NCBI GenBank assembly: GCA_000328365.1
Contig: KB310730.1
Span: 1 to 64,000 of the forward strand
DNA length: 64,000 nucleotides
Direction of reading: 5' to 3'
DNA from: Capitella teleta
Lineage: Eukaryota > Annelida > Polychaeta > Capitellidae
Position 1 is the stretch's first letter, and every line of letters starts with the position of its first letter. A program made the position numbers and the translations under genes. Under the pieces are notes generated by a model. That model was not told where the DNA came from. It was given only the letters and a program-made list of their open reading frames with translations, and did not search any database. Below are positions 24,495-36,547 of this stretch, one piece after another.

Positions 24495-26165
24495 GTTTGA
24501 TATCAAAGAACGCGTTTTACGTAACTCTTAACCACCTGAACACATTGTTCACCAACATCGGACAGAAAATAGCATCACAAATTCCACCCTCTGACACAAC
24601 CATCCACAACCTCCATCTTTCCAAATTCACTCAAAATAGCCAAAATAAAACCTCTATACAAGAAAGGAAACGGACATCTATGCGAAAACTACTGATCAAT
24701 ATCATTACTACCTGCAATATCCAAAATACTAGAAAAAGCCATACTTAAACAACTCGACCACCACTTCACAACCAATAACCTCTACTACAAAAGTCAATAC
24801 GGTTTCAGACACAAACACTCAACAGAACACGCACTACTGGAACTGACCGATCGACCGTCTATTAACCTCCATGGATTAAAGCGACTGCCCGACATCAATC
24901 TTTGTAGACTTGACCAAAGCATTCAACTGTCTCAATCACAACATTCTCATACACAAACTTAAACACTACAACCTCCAAGACAAAGCCACCGCACTCTGCA
25001 ACAACTACTTAACACACAGACAACAATATATCACTCTACAAAACACAACATCGAACCACCTAAACATCAACACCGGCGTCCTCCAAGGTTCCATTCTTGG
25101 CCCTTTCCTCTTCCTCATCTACATAAACGATCTTCCGAATAGCTCTTCCTCAAATGATTTCATAGCCTATGCCGACGACACCACATNNNNNNNNNNNNNN
25201 NNNNNNNNNNNNNNNNNNNNNNNNNNNNNNNNNNNNNNNNNNNNNNNNNNNNNNNNNNNNNNNNNNNNNNNNNNNNNNNNNNNNNNNNNNNNNNNNNNNN
25301 NNNNNNNNNNNNNNNNNNNNNNNACCTCCAGACCTATACTTTAATTCCCACAAAATACAAAACGTTGATCACACGAACTTCCTCGGCATCATCCTTGACA
25401 AACACCTTTCAATTAAACCTCACATAAACAAAGTCAACACGAAAATATCACAAATCACAGGGATCCTCGATAGACTCAAGCACCAATTTCCACAACACAT
25501 CCTCCTAACAATTTATCAATCTCTCATCATCCCACACATCACATACGGCGCTCTCACCTGGTCAAAAGGTCACCACATACACACATTAACAAAACAACAA
25601 AAGAAAGCAATCAGAACAATCACAAAATCCAAATATAACGCACACATAGAACCTCTATTTAAACAAACAAATCTCCTTAAAATTGAGGATCTGCGAATTA
25701 AAATTCTATTATAAGTGGAAGAGTGGAGTACTTCTGAACTACTTCAGCATCTTTATCAGTGCTGGACGAGGAGATGATCGGTTGCGGGTCCCGTTGCATC
25801 GACACCAATTCTTCCAACTGGGTCTCCGCTATTCAATTACTAACATCGTCAACTCATTCCTACGCCATCTTCTCTCATATTTATCAACTCATTCAATAGC
25901 CTCATCTTCAAAAAGAATCAAATCTCATTTTATCAATCAATATTCATATCAATGTTTAATAGAAAACTGCTATGTCTGCAATAACCAAAATTAATATCCT
26001 ATCAATAGTTCTCTCTCCCTCTCATGCTCGTCTCATATCATTATCATCATTAATATCGTTATCGTTTCATCATCCGCCAGGGTGGCCAGCTCGAAAACGG
26101 CTACTTGTTGTGCCCTAGCCTGGTCTTCCGGAATCATCATAGCACCATCATCATCATTACTACCA
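24495..26165 (+). mobile_element. LINE (non-LTR retrotransposon), 5'-truncated, jockey/CR1-superfamily-like
   Basis: Reverse transcriptase fragments run along the plus strand in more than one frame. Before the palm are ISKILEKAILKQL and SQYGFRHKHSTEHALLEL. The palm shows LTKAFNCLNHNILIHKL, then TGVLQGSILGPFLFLIYIND and AYADDTT at 25166-25186. The 137-base assembly gap cuts the frame there. After it come FLGIILDKHLSIKPHINKV and the thumb region to about 25714, then a short frame-shifted C-terminus. The DxxAFD motif has Asn in place of the last Asp. A 3' UTR ends in TCATCA-type microsatellite near 26165. The coding part is strikingly A/C-rich and G-poor on the plus strand. The copy is inactive. 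The clade cannot be fixed by eye. Confidence 0.85.
25187..25323. other. Assembly gap (137 N)
   Basis: Run of N within the LINE reverse transcriptase, just after the YADD motif. Confidence 1.
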
Positions 26166-26173
26166 TTATAGTA

Positions 26174-27058
26174 CAGTAAAAGCTCGTTACAACGACACTC
26201 ATTACACTGACAAATTCACTTATCGACAGCCTTTTGGTCGAAACCGATCTGCCACAATGTTAAAAGCCCGATACACTGACAAAATTCACTGTTCCGACAC
26301 TGACAGGCAAAACGTCAAACAAATGTGCCTTTAACATTGAAATCTAGCTCATTACAACGACAGGCCGTCGCCTTGAGGTCGCTCATGTTCAATGACACGC
26401 GACTTTCTCCGATGTTCACTGACCCACGACGGACGACTCACATAAATTAAAGTTTTGATGTTGTCGGCATGTTATTGTTGCAATGTTTGTTTAAGCCTTT
26501 GTAAAAATATCAAAGGTTCAATTCAATGGTTTGTTGGTAAACAGCTCAGATGAAAGAATTAAAGCTGTGAACGCCGACTCTGAACAAAGAGTGAAATGCA
26601 CATCTCTCGCTCAATTAAAGCAACGGATAGGTAGCGGTCGCCTTTGTCGGCTTTCAAAGCGTTATTGTTTGTTTTGATTACAAAAGATAAAAAGTCCTTT
26701 GATCGTTGCCGATGATCGGAAAAATACTCTATGAATATTCAATGAACTCCGGCGACAGAGCGAGCGCTCGAGGTGTGAATTTACAGCTTTTGCTTATGAA
26801 AGAATAATGTTTGATTTCTTCAAGAAATAAAGATGTAAGGCCTAAACTATCCTTCAAATTCATAAAATTGTTCTTCCTTGTTACAACACAGTATGCATGC
26901 TAGGTAACACTACATACAGTAAACCAATAGGCATTATGGAGTGACCTTCATATGACGGTCAGTCAGTACGTTATGGGCCAAATTCATTACACTGACAAAT
27001 TCGTTACAACGACCGATTTGCCTGAAACCAAACATGTCGTTGTAACGAGCTTTTACTG
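26174..27058 (+). mobile_element. pogo/Tigger-like non-autonomous DNA transposon A
   Basis: The element starts CAGTAAAAGCTCGTTACAAC and ends with the exact inverse, GTTGTAACGAGCTTTTACTG, flanked by TA on both sides (26172-26173 and 27059-27060). TA target duplication and a CAGT terminus are typical of the pogo branch of Tc1/mariner. The body (885 bp) has no transposase frame. Subterminal copies of CATTACACTGACAAATTC occur at both ends in the same orientation. It sits immediately after the microsatellite tail of the LINE. The intact-looking ends suggest a fairly recent insertion. Confidence 0.85.
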
Positions 27059-27068
27059 TATGCACCCG

Positions 27069-27093
27069 AAAAAAAAAAAAAAAAAAAAAAAAA
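27069..27093. repeat. Poly(A) tract, 25 nt
   Basis: Follows the pogo-like element by about 10 bases. Confidence 0.9.
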
Positions 27094-27099
27094 CCTCTT

Positions 27100-28740
27100 C
27101 TTTTTCTTTTATTATTATTTTTTTTCTCCCGTTTAATTCACGTTGATGTATGTTGTTGCTAAATAAATGATATCTCCCTCTCTCTCTCTCCCTCTTAAAA
27201 TACAAGTAATTTTTGCGATGACTCTTTCAACGGTCCCCAAGTGTGGCGTTTTTGAGGTACATGTACAAAGAACCACTAATTATTTCACCATTATGAATTA
27301 TAGTAATTATAACCTCGATATAAACATGTATGTTCATTGTGCAATTCAGATTGACAATAAAGTTTGTTGTATGCTAGGAAACCTTTATTATACATTTATA
27401 ATTCACATTGTTCATCCCCCCTCCCCCCAACGAGGACACTCAAGATCAAGCCGGTCTGAACATTTACGCAGAACATAAATGATTACGCATCCAAATACAG
27501 GATTCAATGCATCAGAACACCTTAGCTTCCTTATAATGATTAATAACCCGGGCCAGAATTCAAGGCTGATATAAATATAAAGCATTAGAGATCTCACTAC
27601 TTGTTAGACTCTCATCTATAACCGGAAAGAGAATAACTAAAAGCCTCCTTATAGGGAGCCAAGAAGATGAACACGCCCGCCTCAGGTGGACGTCAACGTT
27701 TGATAGATTTTCCATGTGAATGGTCACTCGGTGTACACTATCCACCCCTTCCCCTTTCCTAGCCCTTCTCCAATTACAAGACTTGTTTGTGGGGATGATC
27801 AAAGGAAAATCTACCGAAAAGGAAGCATTCGAAGCCAAGGTTTCAGGGTAACTCGATAATGACCAAGACAATAAAAGGTATATGATGGTGTCTTCCTTGA
27901 GTGAGTTTGTCCTGTGACGTGGCCTTTGATCATTGCGGATACCAGGTTGGCTGATTCAATGCCACGTGCTTTGTGTTCGTGTATCTATAGCAACAATAGT
28001 CATGCATTTACTGATCAATTATTTTTATTCCGGAACATTAAAGACCCCAGATCCTTTACATTTAAGGTGAGGCTTTTTCGTCATAAAAATAACGTGAGGC
28101 AGATAGCGATTAATATAAATGTTTATTACTATTCAACAATGAATGAAACATTTCTTTTCAAGGATCCTTATTTTACATTTTATAGGTTTTAAAATATCTA
28201 CTTTCTAATTGGATATAAATATTTATCACTACATCTCATCTGTATAAAGGTGAGGCAAATTGCTACGCAAGACGCGCAAGAGATATCGATTAATAGTCTT
28301 TAATACTCACCCTCTTCACGCAGTCCTATATACATGTTGTATGTACTCCCATGAATGTAATGATGGTGCTTCTAACAGAACACGGCTCATGCAATGGGCG
28401 TGTGCTCTAAATCACACAATAATTGGAATTTACGCAACATCAGCAGATTGATTATGTCACAGGGTACTCGTAGTACGTCTCTTTTATTGCTAAGGAGTCT
28501 AACAGCAATGCAACACACATAGCTGCCTCAAAAGATAGGTATAATCTGGATATTATATTCCATTGGATAAAACTATATAAAATAATACACCTATCAGTCT
28601 TATAATTTTGAACCATGAAAGAAGGATCTACAACGGGGCTCGATTATAACATGGCTTAGCAGCAAAGTGACTGGTACGTATAGTAATAGCCTATAGGACT
28701 CGTTCTTCTTGTATGGAATGAATTAATCTGAAATCAACGT
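27100..28740. other. Intergenic, no supported gene
   Basis: Short chance ORFs only. Minus-strand AATAAA (plus TTTATT at 28483-28488) lies about 265 bases beyond the stop of the PAN-like gene and may be its polyadenylation signal. Confidence 0.4.
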
Positions 28741-28752
28741 TCAGCAGAATTT

Positions 28753-31700
28753 CTAGGCTAAAGCAGGACCTGAAAACAAAGGAAATCAGAGGGTTGCTAA
28801 AAAGCTGTATTATCGCCCACTTACAGAGTGCTATGAATACGGTGCTGGGGTTGGCTATGAGGTCACGTGGGGTGGGAATTGGGTCGGTTGTGGCGCCGCA
28901 GATTCTGTTGCCATCGTTTTTTACGTGGAAATAACATTTGTGGGTTGAGAAATCGTAGTCGACGCCGAAGCAGATCTGCATTGCAATATCTGCGTTGGTT
29001 AGCTGTGGAAATTTGTCAATATTATATATATACACGATCAATTGATATTCTACCAATAGTCCAATAGGCTTAATTACTACTGTTTTCACCTAGACTGACA
29101 GATAACTTTCATGTTTCAGGTAAAACCTAATATTAGACCTTCAATTTTTTGCTTACGGCTGTTTGAGACCTTTGATCATTAAAGGGAGGGAGAACTGGTT
29201 AAAAATTGACTTTGAGTCGTTATTTGATGCACCATAAATGATTCCTATGCCTGGCCCACACAAGGAATATCATCGCTAACGATTTCGCGGGCGATATATT
29301 GCTAACTAGGCGTGACGTCAGCAGCTGTGATGAAACACCGAGTTCCCCATCTGTTACAATGGGCCTCGTCATATCAGCGTGTCCTGCGACTAAACCCCTG
29401 GATATTTTTTTATTTTCTTTTCGGAAATAGATAGAATAATCATTTTGCCACCAGTCAGGCGCGAAAAAAAAATATTTTTCGCTATTTTTCTTATTTTAAC
29501 AAGCGATTTTCTAGGACACCTACCATGTTTCTCATCCTGAAACAGTAAAAAGGTCAGCCAGAGTGCACCACGCATGCGCTTTCGTTTCGTAAACAACAAA
29601 GATGTCCTTTTATGGCGAAGATGCTCTGCTCTGATTGGCTGAAATCGATAGCTTCACGAGGGGAACGGAACCAATCAGCATCAGCCAAACCAAGCCATCA
29701 GCTGACGTTTGCCTCCTATACTTCGCAATGGAAGCCATTCTCCCATAGGCGCAATGCTAACCCGATATTCGGAATGCATTATTTCCTTACGCTTGCATCC
29801 AGGCATGGTGTTTTTGGCACGGAATGCTATCAATTGGTGCTATGAGTCAATAGAACATCACTTAAAATTTAGTTCCCCATCCCTTTAAGCTCCGTATCCT
29901 CAGGTCGGAAGGCTGGAACAATGCCAAGATCTGTCATCGTCATTAGGACTATTAGCACTAATTACAATTAATGATGAGCAATTTTCAACGTCGAATCCAA
30001 TAATAAACGCATATTATTTTAACTTGGTGGCTGACTGGCATGCATGGGTTAATTATGACAAAATTCGTGCCTGATGTCGTCACGATAAACTGAAACTGTT
30101 GATGTGAATTAATTGTGACCTCTCCGAAGAAATGCTGGAGTACAAATCCAGATGGTTGAGGCCAGTAACAATTCTATGGTAAGGTCAAGTATGCGAGAGA
30201 GTCACCATTGAATGCCTCGCACTCACAACCCATACAAATTGCGGTCAAGAGACGAAAAGAGGAGGGTTAATTAGTCCTGAAAGTGCTTAATCAGCGACAT
30301 AGGAACATCGGACATTGGGATCCCTTGAGCGGAGAGCGCCTTTTACAATTTGAATCAGCCACCAACTCCATTCCAAGAAATACTCCCTTTAAACGTTGTC
30401 CCGGTACTTACCGGGATGCCCGATCCGGCAGAGGCACACTTCTTGATGCACGTTGAAAGGTCGTCGATGCCCTTTTGTTCGATGGCGAGGAAAAGCTGGG
30501 CGCCCAGAATAATCAACCCGCGAGGCGCTTCAGGGACAGCTGTAACACAACGTTATGACCGATGCTCGCGCGGTTGGTGTCAATATAATGCGTTATGAAT
30601 TTGTAACTCACAGCACGGAACTTTCTTAAAGTGCACGATCTTTTTGTGGCTTTTCAGCGTCCCACACGCCGTATGGTTGGAATGGAAGAAACATTTGCCC
30701 AGCCACGGATTATAATCGCCGGCAAAGCAAGAAGGGTTGGCAGCGCATGCTTTCATGCAACCTTTGATGCTTTTGTATTTCCCAAACGCTTGGGTGCCAC
30801 CGGGAACGTAGAAACCTCTATCAATTGAGATGATTTTCATCTGAAAAAAAGTCAGTGACGTCATTTATGGATATTATCATGCACATAATATTGTTATCCG
30901 ATTTTTACCTTTTTCTTCTCTTGTTTAGGGAGCTTGGTCGATTTTCGTGGCTTCTTATAACGCGACTGGTACGAAGGGGCCTTGTGTTGGACATTCGTTC
31001 TATAAGGTTCGTAGGCAGCCTGTCAGGGAAACCAATAGGTGCGTTATGATTGTTGAAATCCTTACTATTGCGTACCTTCTCCACCCGATAAGGGTTGTAA
31101 TCATAACGCGAAGGTTGCTGGTAATAATCGGCATACGGGTTCAGCATTGCGTCAGGGAATGATGCTGGGTATGATGAACCATATACACCGTATGCTGGGT
31201 CATACTGGTCATACTGCGACTGCACCTGATATCCGTAGCCGGAAGGGTAATAGGCCTGCTGCGTTTGGTATTGGGCTGTCAACCGTTGCAGTTCTTCCAG
31301 CAATCGCAGGTCATACTCTTGGAGGTATGAACCATCCCGTGGGACTGGAAAGTGAGGTATATAGAAATTTCACGCAAGACAATCACGAGAAGTCGACCGA
31401 AATAGTGACGGAAACTGGACCAAGCAGGCTGAAATCAGGATTAATAGCCCCTAAGAGTGACCACACACAATGATAAGTTCCCTTGCTGGAATTGAGAATA
31501 AGGTTAATTAGAATTGGTATCACCTTGTCAATAGCAACTACAGAATCAAATCTTGCTGGGTCTTTTTAGTTCTCACAATATTATGCGTCATGCACTGTAC
31601 TTTAGTTCACAGTGAATTACCTGGTGAATAATGTTCAGTTAATCTGAATGAATATAGGGAGGGGGATGTTGATTCATGTAAATTGTATGTTATACTACAG

Positions 31701-32220
31701 GGTATATGTGCAGCATGCATGCACACATGGGGTACATGTTGTTACAGAGATAGGCTTGGAACAACCCTTTCACTCTCTTTCATACCATTCGCATTGAAAT
31801 AACAAATTGAAATATCTCTGCATCATGCTGTTGTTATCTTAGCCAAATAAACTGCATTTCTATCTAAATATACGAATGCTTGTACAGCACGAACGCATGT
31901 AATACCTGAGAAGACACCCTGTAATACTGACACCTGTGTTGAATGATGGATGCTTTGAGCTGCGGCCTCGAACCCTAAGGAGAGCCAGCCACCTTGTTTC
32001 TGACAACTAGAGATTTGTGTTTTCCACAGATCATTTGGATGACAGGTTGAAGCTTTGTTAGTTCGGATTCATCACCGCCTGATGATGTACGTGCTTGAGA
32101 TTGACGAGCGTTGCATCGTTTGTTCAACCAGCCCTTGTGTTTGGTTCAGCTAATCATGTAGCACACATACGCTCATTTCTACAGTGTGTGGTACCCAACT
32201 TATCAAGCCCCCCCCCCCCC

Positions 32221-32251
<31 letters not shown>

Positions 32252-32743
32252 GCTTCCTCTTTTTAAATCCGGGAACTCGTTTTTAGTGTGGCATATTAAT
32301 CATTGTTCATTTGTGCGGATTTGTGCTATACTGAAATGTTTACAGGGTTTAGCATCTTATAAAATTATAATAATATATTGTAGTAATATCTCATATATAT
32401 CGTCTGAATGGTCGATCGACTTGTGGACCTCGTATTGGAGACCATTTCCAGCTCTAGACCTAGTGAATGACACAAAAACAATGCGTTTTTCTTAATTTTT
32501 ATCGATGCAAATCTGTTGTGAGGTATGCCGCTAGTACATGCTACCGTACTGAAATGTTTTTGGCGAATATTCGTATAAAATTTGGTGAAGTATCCAAGGT
32601 TTTCGTGCGACCGGCACTGGCGGTATTAGTATTATAAATTTATACTCACAATATGGATTCAAATACTCAAGATAGGCATTTGCATGACACACGAGTATCG
32701 GAGCAGCAAAGATAAAAACTGAAAACTGCATCCACTGCTCCAT
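28753..32743 (-). CDS. Secreted tyrosine-rich protein with two PAN/apple-like domains
   Basis: Seven minus-strand exons join in phase to a complete 341-residue protein: 32650-32743, 31076-31344, 30909-31019, 30612-30840, 30412-30539, 28825-29002 and 28753-28769. The last encodes only the end CPALA and the stop. Residues 1-23 are a signal peptide (core FSVFIFAAPILV). The frame is open upstream to 32866, but this ATG puts the hydrophobic core where it belongs. Residues 45-115 are tyrosine-rich low complexity (YYPSGYGYQ, YDPAYGVYGSSY). Residues 140-158 form a basic linker (YKKPRKSTKLPKQEKKK). Two domains follow with the same six-cysteine spacing and a shared core: CFAGDYNPWLGKCFFH (about 160-234) and CFGVDYDFSTHKCYFH (about 240-337). 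The core resembles PAN/apple modules, which bind proteins or sugars. The intron at 31020-31075 is only 56 bp. The function is inferred to be extracellular matrix, mucus or adhesion. Confidence 0.78.
29179..29888. mobile_element. MITE-like element with TTAAAGGGA ends
   Basis: Left end TTAAAGGGAGGGAGAACT and right end, inverted, TTAAAGGGATGGGGAACT match with a few differences. TTAA at each extremity could be a piggyBac-type target duplication or part of the repeat. The 710-bp body is non-coding; it lies in the intron between exons five and six of the PAN-like gene. The superfamily is not certain. Confidence 0.55.
32208..32249. repeat. C13-A29 homopolymer pair
   Basis: Thirteen C directly followed by 29 A, upstream of the first coding exon block in the first intron of the PAN-like gene. 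Similar C-then-A blocks occur at 56531-56567 (minus) and 59111-59146 (plus). Confidence 0.95.
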
Positions 32744-33409
32744 AGTGCACTGCTGCCAAATTTCTCTGTGAACCTTTCGTGGATTTTCGAGTAATTTCAC
32801 TGTCCAAGCAAAAGGATGGGCCGCTATGTTTTGTCTTGTGGAATACCAATTAAGGAGATCCACCATTTAAAGTCTTCTCGCAAGTCAGTTTTCTGCCGCC
32901 AGGCTACTTCGTGCATCTCATTTCGCAGTTTAACATCCTTATGACAGGTATTAAGTATTCACCACTCGTGTGAAATAATATACATATTATTAACCCTAAG
33001 GACAAATTGACTTGGAATGTGCATACGTGCTCTATTGAAATTACGCCTGAAATACCTCAGTCATTTGAGCTAATTATCATCAGATAATTTAGGTTATGGC
33101 AGAGGGAATCTTCAGATCTTGAAGACTGCTTTACCATATTCTAAGGTTGCAAGTGAGAATTCGAGCATCAATGTCAATGTCGAATGTTTTTGATTGAAGA
33201 GTCGGTTTGTAATTTTTTATTATTATTGTATAAATAGCATGAATCCCGTTGTTTCAGATGTAGCAAAAAACTACAGCAATTGCCCTAGCTAGTGATATAG
33301 CTATAAATAATAGATGAGTAAATTATCTAATGCTCGAATTATCATACTATCCACACTGCTTGACTACATGGAAGATATCAGCGGTAATGGACGGGGACGA
33401 GCTATGATC

Positions 33410-36390
33410 GATGTAATAATAAATAATTTATTCATTTATCTATCGCAAAATGTACAATCATAGGATAATGTTCCTATGCGCTTAACATAAAAAAAAATTA
33501 CAATCATTATACTAATAAAAAAGATGCACAAGGTTAAGAGAGTCATGGGTGCACAGTGCCATTTTATATGTGAGAAAACCATGGCAAGAGCCCGTCCTCC
33601 TCCTGGTCGAAAAACTCACTGCACTGAAACACCCTGATACGTAATATTTACATACACAGAATGCTAAGATATCAATTAAAATATCAGGCTATGTAACATT
33701 GACGAAACATAAACGTCTTCAATTTCTTCTTGAAGGTAGGCGACGGTTGCACCACTCGTAACTCCCTTGGTAGAGAATTCCTTGGTTCCTTCATACACCA
33801 TCGACCGTGCCCCGTACTTATTTTTTGAAGGGTGTGTTTTCAGCATAAAAGCATTGTCGCAAAATTCTTTTAAATATTCTGGAGCTGACTCACGAGTGCA
33901 AAGCCTTGTGGATGTTGCACAAAAATTTGCACTGGGTCAGTTTCTCCACTGGGAGCCAATGCAGTGACCCTAAAACAGGTGTTATGTGGTCACGTTTAAG
34001 AGATCTTGTTAGAATTCGCTCGGCACTGTGTTGCGTCATCCGTAGCCGACGTATTTTGCATTTTGGATGAGCAAGGAGGAGGCCATTATGGTAATAGTCT
34101 TGAAATCACGGTGGCATGCAGAGCTAGTGCACTTGCTTTTGCTGACAGATATTGACGTACTTTCGCGATCCTTCGAAGATGAAAGTAGGAATTTTTTTTG
34201 TAAGTATCCAACCTGTCCAGGATCCTACACTGATTAATACTGGGTTATCATATATACCCATCCAACTTTTAAGAGTAGAAGCTCGGGAAAGAATGTACGC
34301 CACAAGAATCCGATGCAATTGTACTGTTTTAATACACAGAAAACATACTTTGCAATCGGTGGGTTAGGTGCCTGTCTGGCTTGATCAGTGTTGAAAGGGC
34401 AACTGAAGTTGGAGCGTCGGTAGGTGAGATGAGTCAGAATGTCAGTTGTCAGATTTGCCCGTTATATATCCCTTGGGACGATTAATTAATGGAGAAACAA
34501 GTGGTTGGCCCATGACTAGTTTAAAAAGGACGAGGTCCATTTTGGCTTTTGCTTATTGTTTAGGACAATGGAGGGATGCTCTCGCCGTCAGCTCGGTATG
34601 AATATTACATCAGGAATCGCGCTTGCACTCGACTCGCGAATCTCATTAGGTATGCCAGGGTGAAGCGACATCTGACCTTATTTGGAGATAATTGCTCCAG
34701 AAATTATGCGTGGTATTGAAGCCTCAATATACATGCAGTATATGGCAAACATATCAGTTATTATTAAAAGTTATCATTCAATAGGTCCCATGATCGTAAC
34801 TTTTCATCACATTCACATGGCCAACCTGGTTCTACATGGTTAAGATGGCTGTCAAAGAAAGCACCAAGAGTTTTTGTCAGTTTCGTTGGTTTTATGTTGG
34901 CAGAACAGATATTGAGGGAGAATTCTTTAGCTTGTTTCTTGTCCGCTTTTTTGCACACAATCAATAGTTCGGGCTTGGCCTCGTTTAATTTCAATTTGTT
35001 GCTGCACATCTAATTTCGTAATTCTTCCAGACACTTCTCCATTCTTTCAAGTTGCTCATTATTTTGGGTCAAGGAGGTCAGGGTCACCGGGCAGTACAGT
35101 TGAGAATCATTTGCACAAGTGTGGTAGCGTATTCCATGTTTGATAAATATTCTTCGAAGTGGTAGTATGTAGCAGAGTAATAGAAGTGGTCCCAAGACGG
35201 ATCCTTGAGGTACACCTATGGAGAGATTAGAAGCAGCAGGAAGAGTATCATTAATTTTGACATTTTGCTTACGATATTTAAGATAAGACTTCATCCACTT
35301 CACTCTCCAACCGGAATAGAAGACGAACGTGGTCCTATATGTATCAAATGCTGCGCTCAACTCCAGGAAAACCATCAAAACAGCATCGTCAGCATCCATT
35401 ATTCTTTCGACATCTCCTTTAATATATAGAAGTGCGTTTTCCCTGCTTGTCCCATTCTTGTAAGCTGATTGCAATACACTATCCAGTATGATGTCAAGGT
35501 CAGTTTTCATTTTGATGAGGGACGTCTCAGTGATGTGCTGTTTTCTATAAGCAGACTGGAATAGATCAAATATATTACTAGCTTTCAGGTACACGTTTAC
35601 TTGACATACTGCTGCTCTTTCGAGGATCTTACTCAGAAAAGGACGATTGGAAACTGGGCGATAATATTATTAAATTTTTCCTGGTCTAGCCCTGGCTCAC
35701 GTCTTGAAGACATCTCTGCTGTCAGCTGTTGGTAGTTTACTATTGTAGTACCCGACTTTCTTCTGGTTGATCAGTTTGACCACTCACCAGTGCTCGTTTC
35801 ACATTTGTTTATGGACATCTAGGTGAGTATTCAGGATTTTCGCTGTATTTGGCTTTTGTGAATCTCGTCATCATACCAGCCTTTTCTTGTACCCCCTTTC
35901 CTTTTAGCTCTGATACAACTTGGTTTTATGCAATCACACTCTCGCTGAGGTTAACAGAGTTCACAAGGGTTGGCAATGCACTGAGTGCAGAGCGGAGATC
36001 TTCGCAGAAAGACTGCATGTTTATTTTCTTCAGCTGGTGGAATTTACACGGAGGATGTGATTGTTTCAAAGGTCAATGCTGAGAGCCATTCTCATTTAGT
36101 TATACTTTATCCTAAATGCTCGCGCATCACATTGTGCGAAGAAGGAATCTTTGAGCAAGCGATTGCGACCAGTCAATATCTTTACAATGCATTTAAGCTC
36201 TTTTTGGTTTAGACTCATTTGCATCTTTCCACGAAGATCAGCCATGAATTGCACATCATTGTTTTCAGCTTTCAACATGCCAATCTCATTGTGACATTTG
36301 TGACTGTGGCAAGTTTGCTGTGAAAGGAATCTATGAGGGTCTGAGTTTGCGGATCAATAATCGATTTAATCGGCTCTTTAATAAGCTTTG
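33410..36390 (-). mobile_element. L2/CR1-like LINE, long but decayed
   Basis: On the minus strand, reverse transcriptase pieces run from about 35.7 kb down: PGLDQEKFNN, SNRPFLSKILERAAV, FQSAYRKQHITETSLIKM, LELSAAFDT, IGVPQGSVLGPLLLL and, in place of the YADD box, CANDSQLY. The chain continues in other frames with LRMTQHSAERILTRSLKRDH, ITPVLGSLHWLPVEK (near 33.95 kb) and NSLPRELRVV with FKKKLKTFMF (near 33.75 kb). These are hallmarks of the L2/CR1 group. The 3' tail ends in AATAAATAAATT-type repeats near 33410. Stops and frameshifts are scattered and the catalytic Asp pair is gone, so it is an old dead copy. Sequence from 35.7 to 36.4 kb may be its more 5' coding part but is too eroded to align. 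No endonuclease domain was seen. Confidence 0.85.
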
Positions 36391-36394
36391 ATCG

Positions 36395-36454
36395 ACCTGG
36401 TATCCCGACCTGTCTGCACTTAGCTGACTGAGTGCAGACAGGTCGGGGTACTAG
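36395..36454. repeat. Perfect-looking hairpin, 25-bp arms
   Basis: CCCGACCTGTCTGCACT at 36403-36419 is inverted at 36430-36446 with a 10-base loop (TAGCTGACTG). Extending outward the arms reach 25 bp with two mismatches. It lies between the LINE and the second pogo-like element and matches neither element's ends. Confidence 0.8.
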
Positions 36455-36547
36455 GCCACACGCATACACACACAATACGCACACGATACAAATCCTTCAA
36501 AGATGACAAGAATGCGTTAATTGAGACGAAGAAAACTCAGTTCAATA

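Noticed and set aside
31960-31985. B-box-like GGTTCGAGGCC on the minus strand
   Set aside because: No A box or tRNA-like fold at the right distance; a lone B-box match is common by chance.
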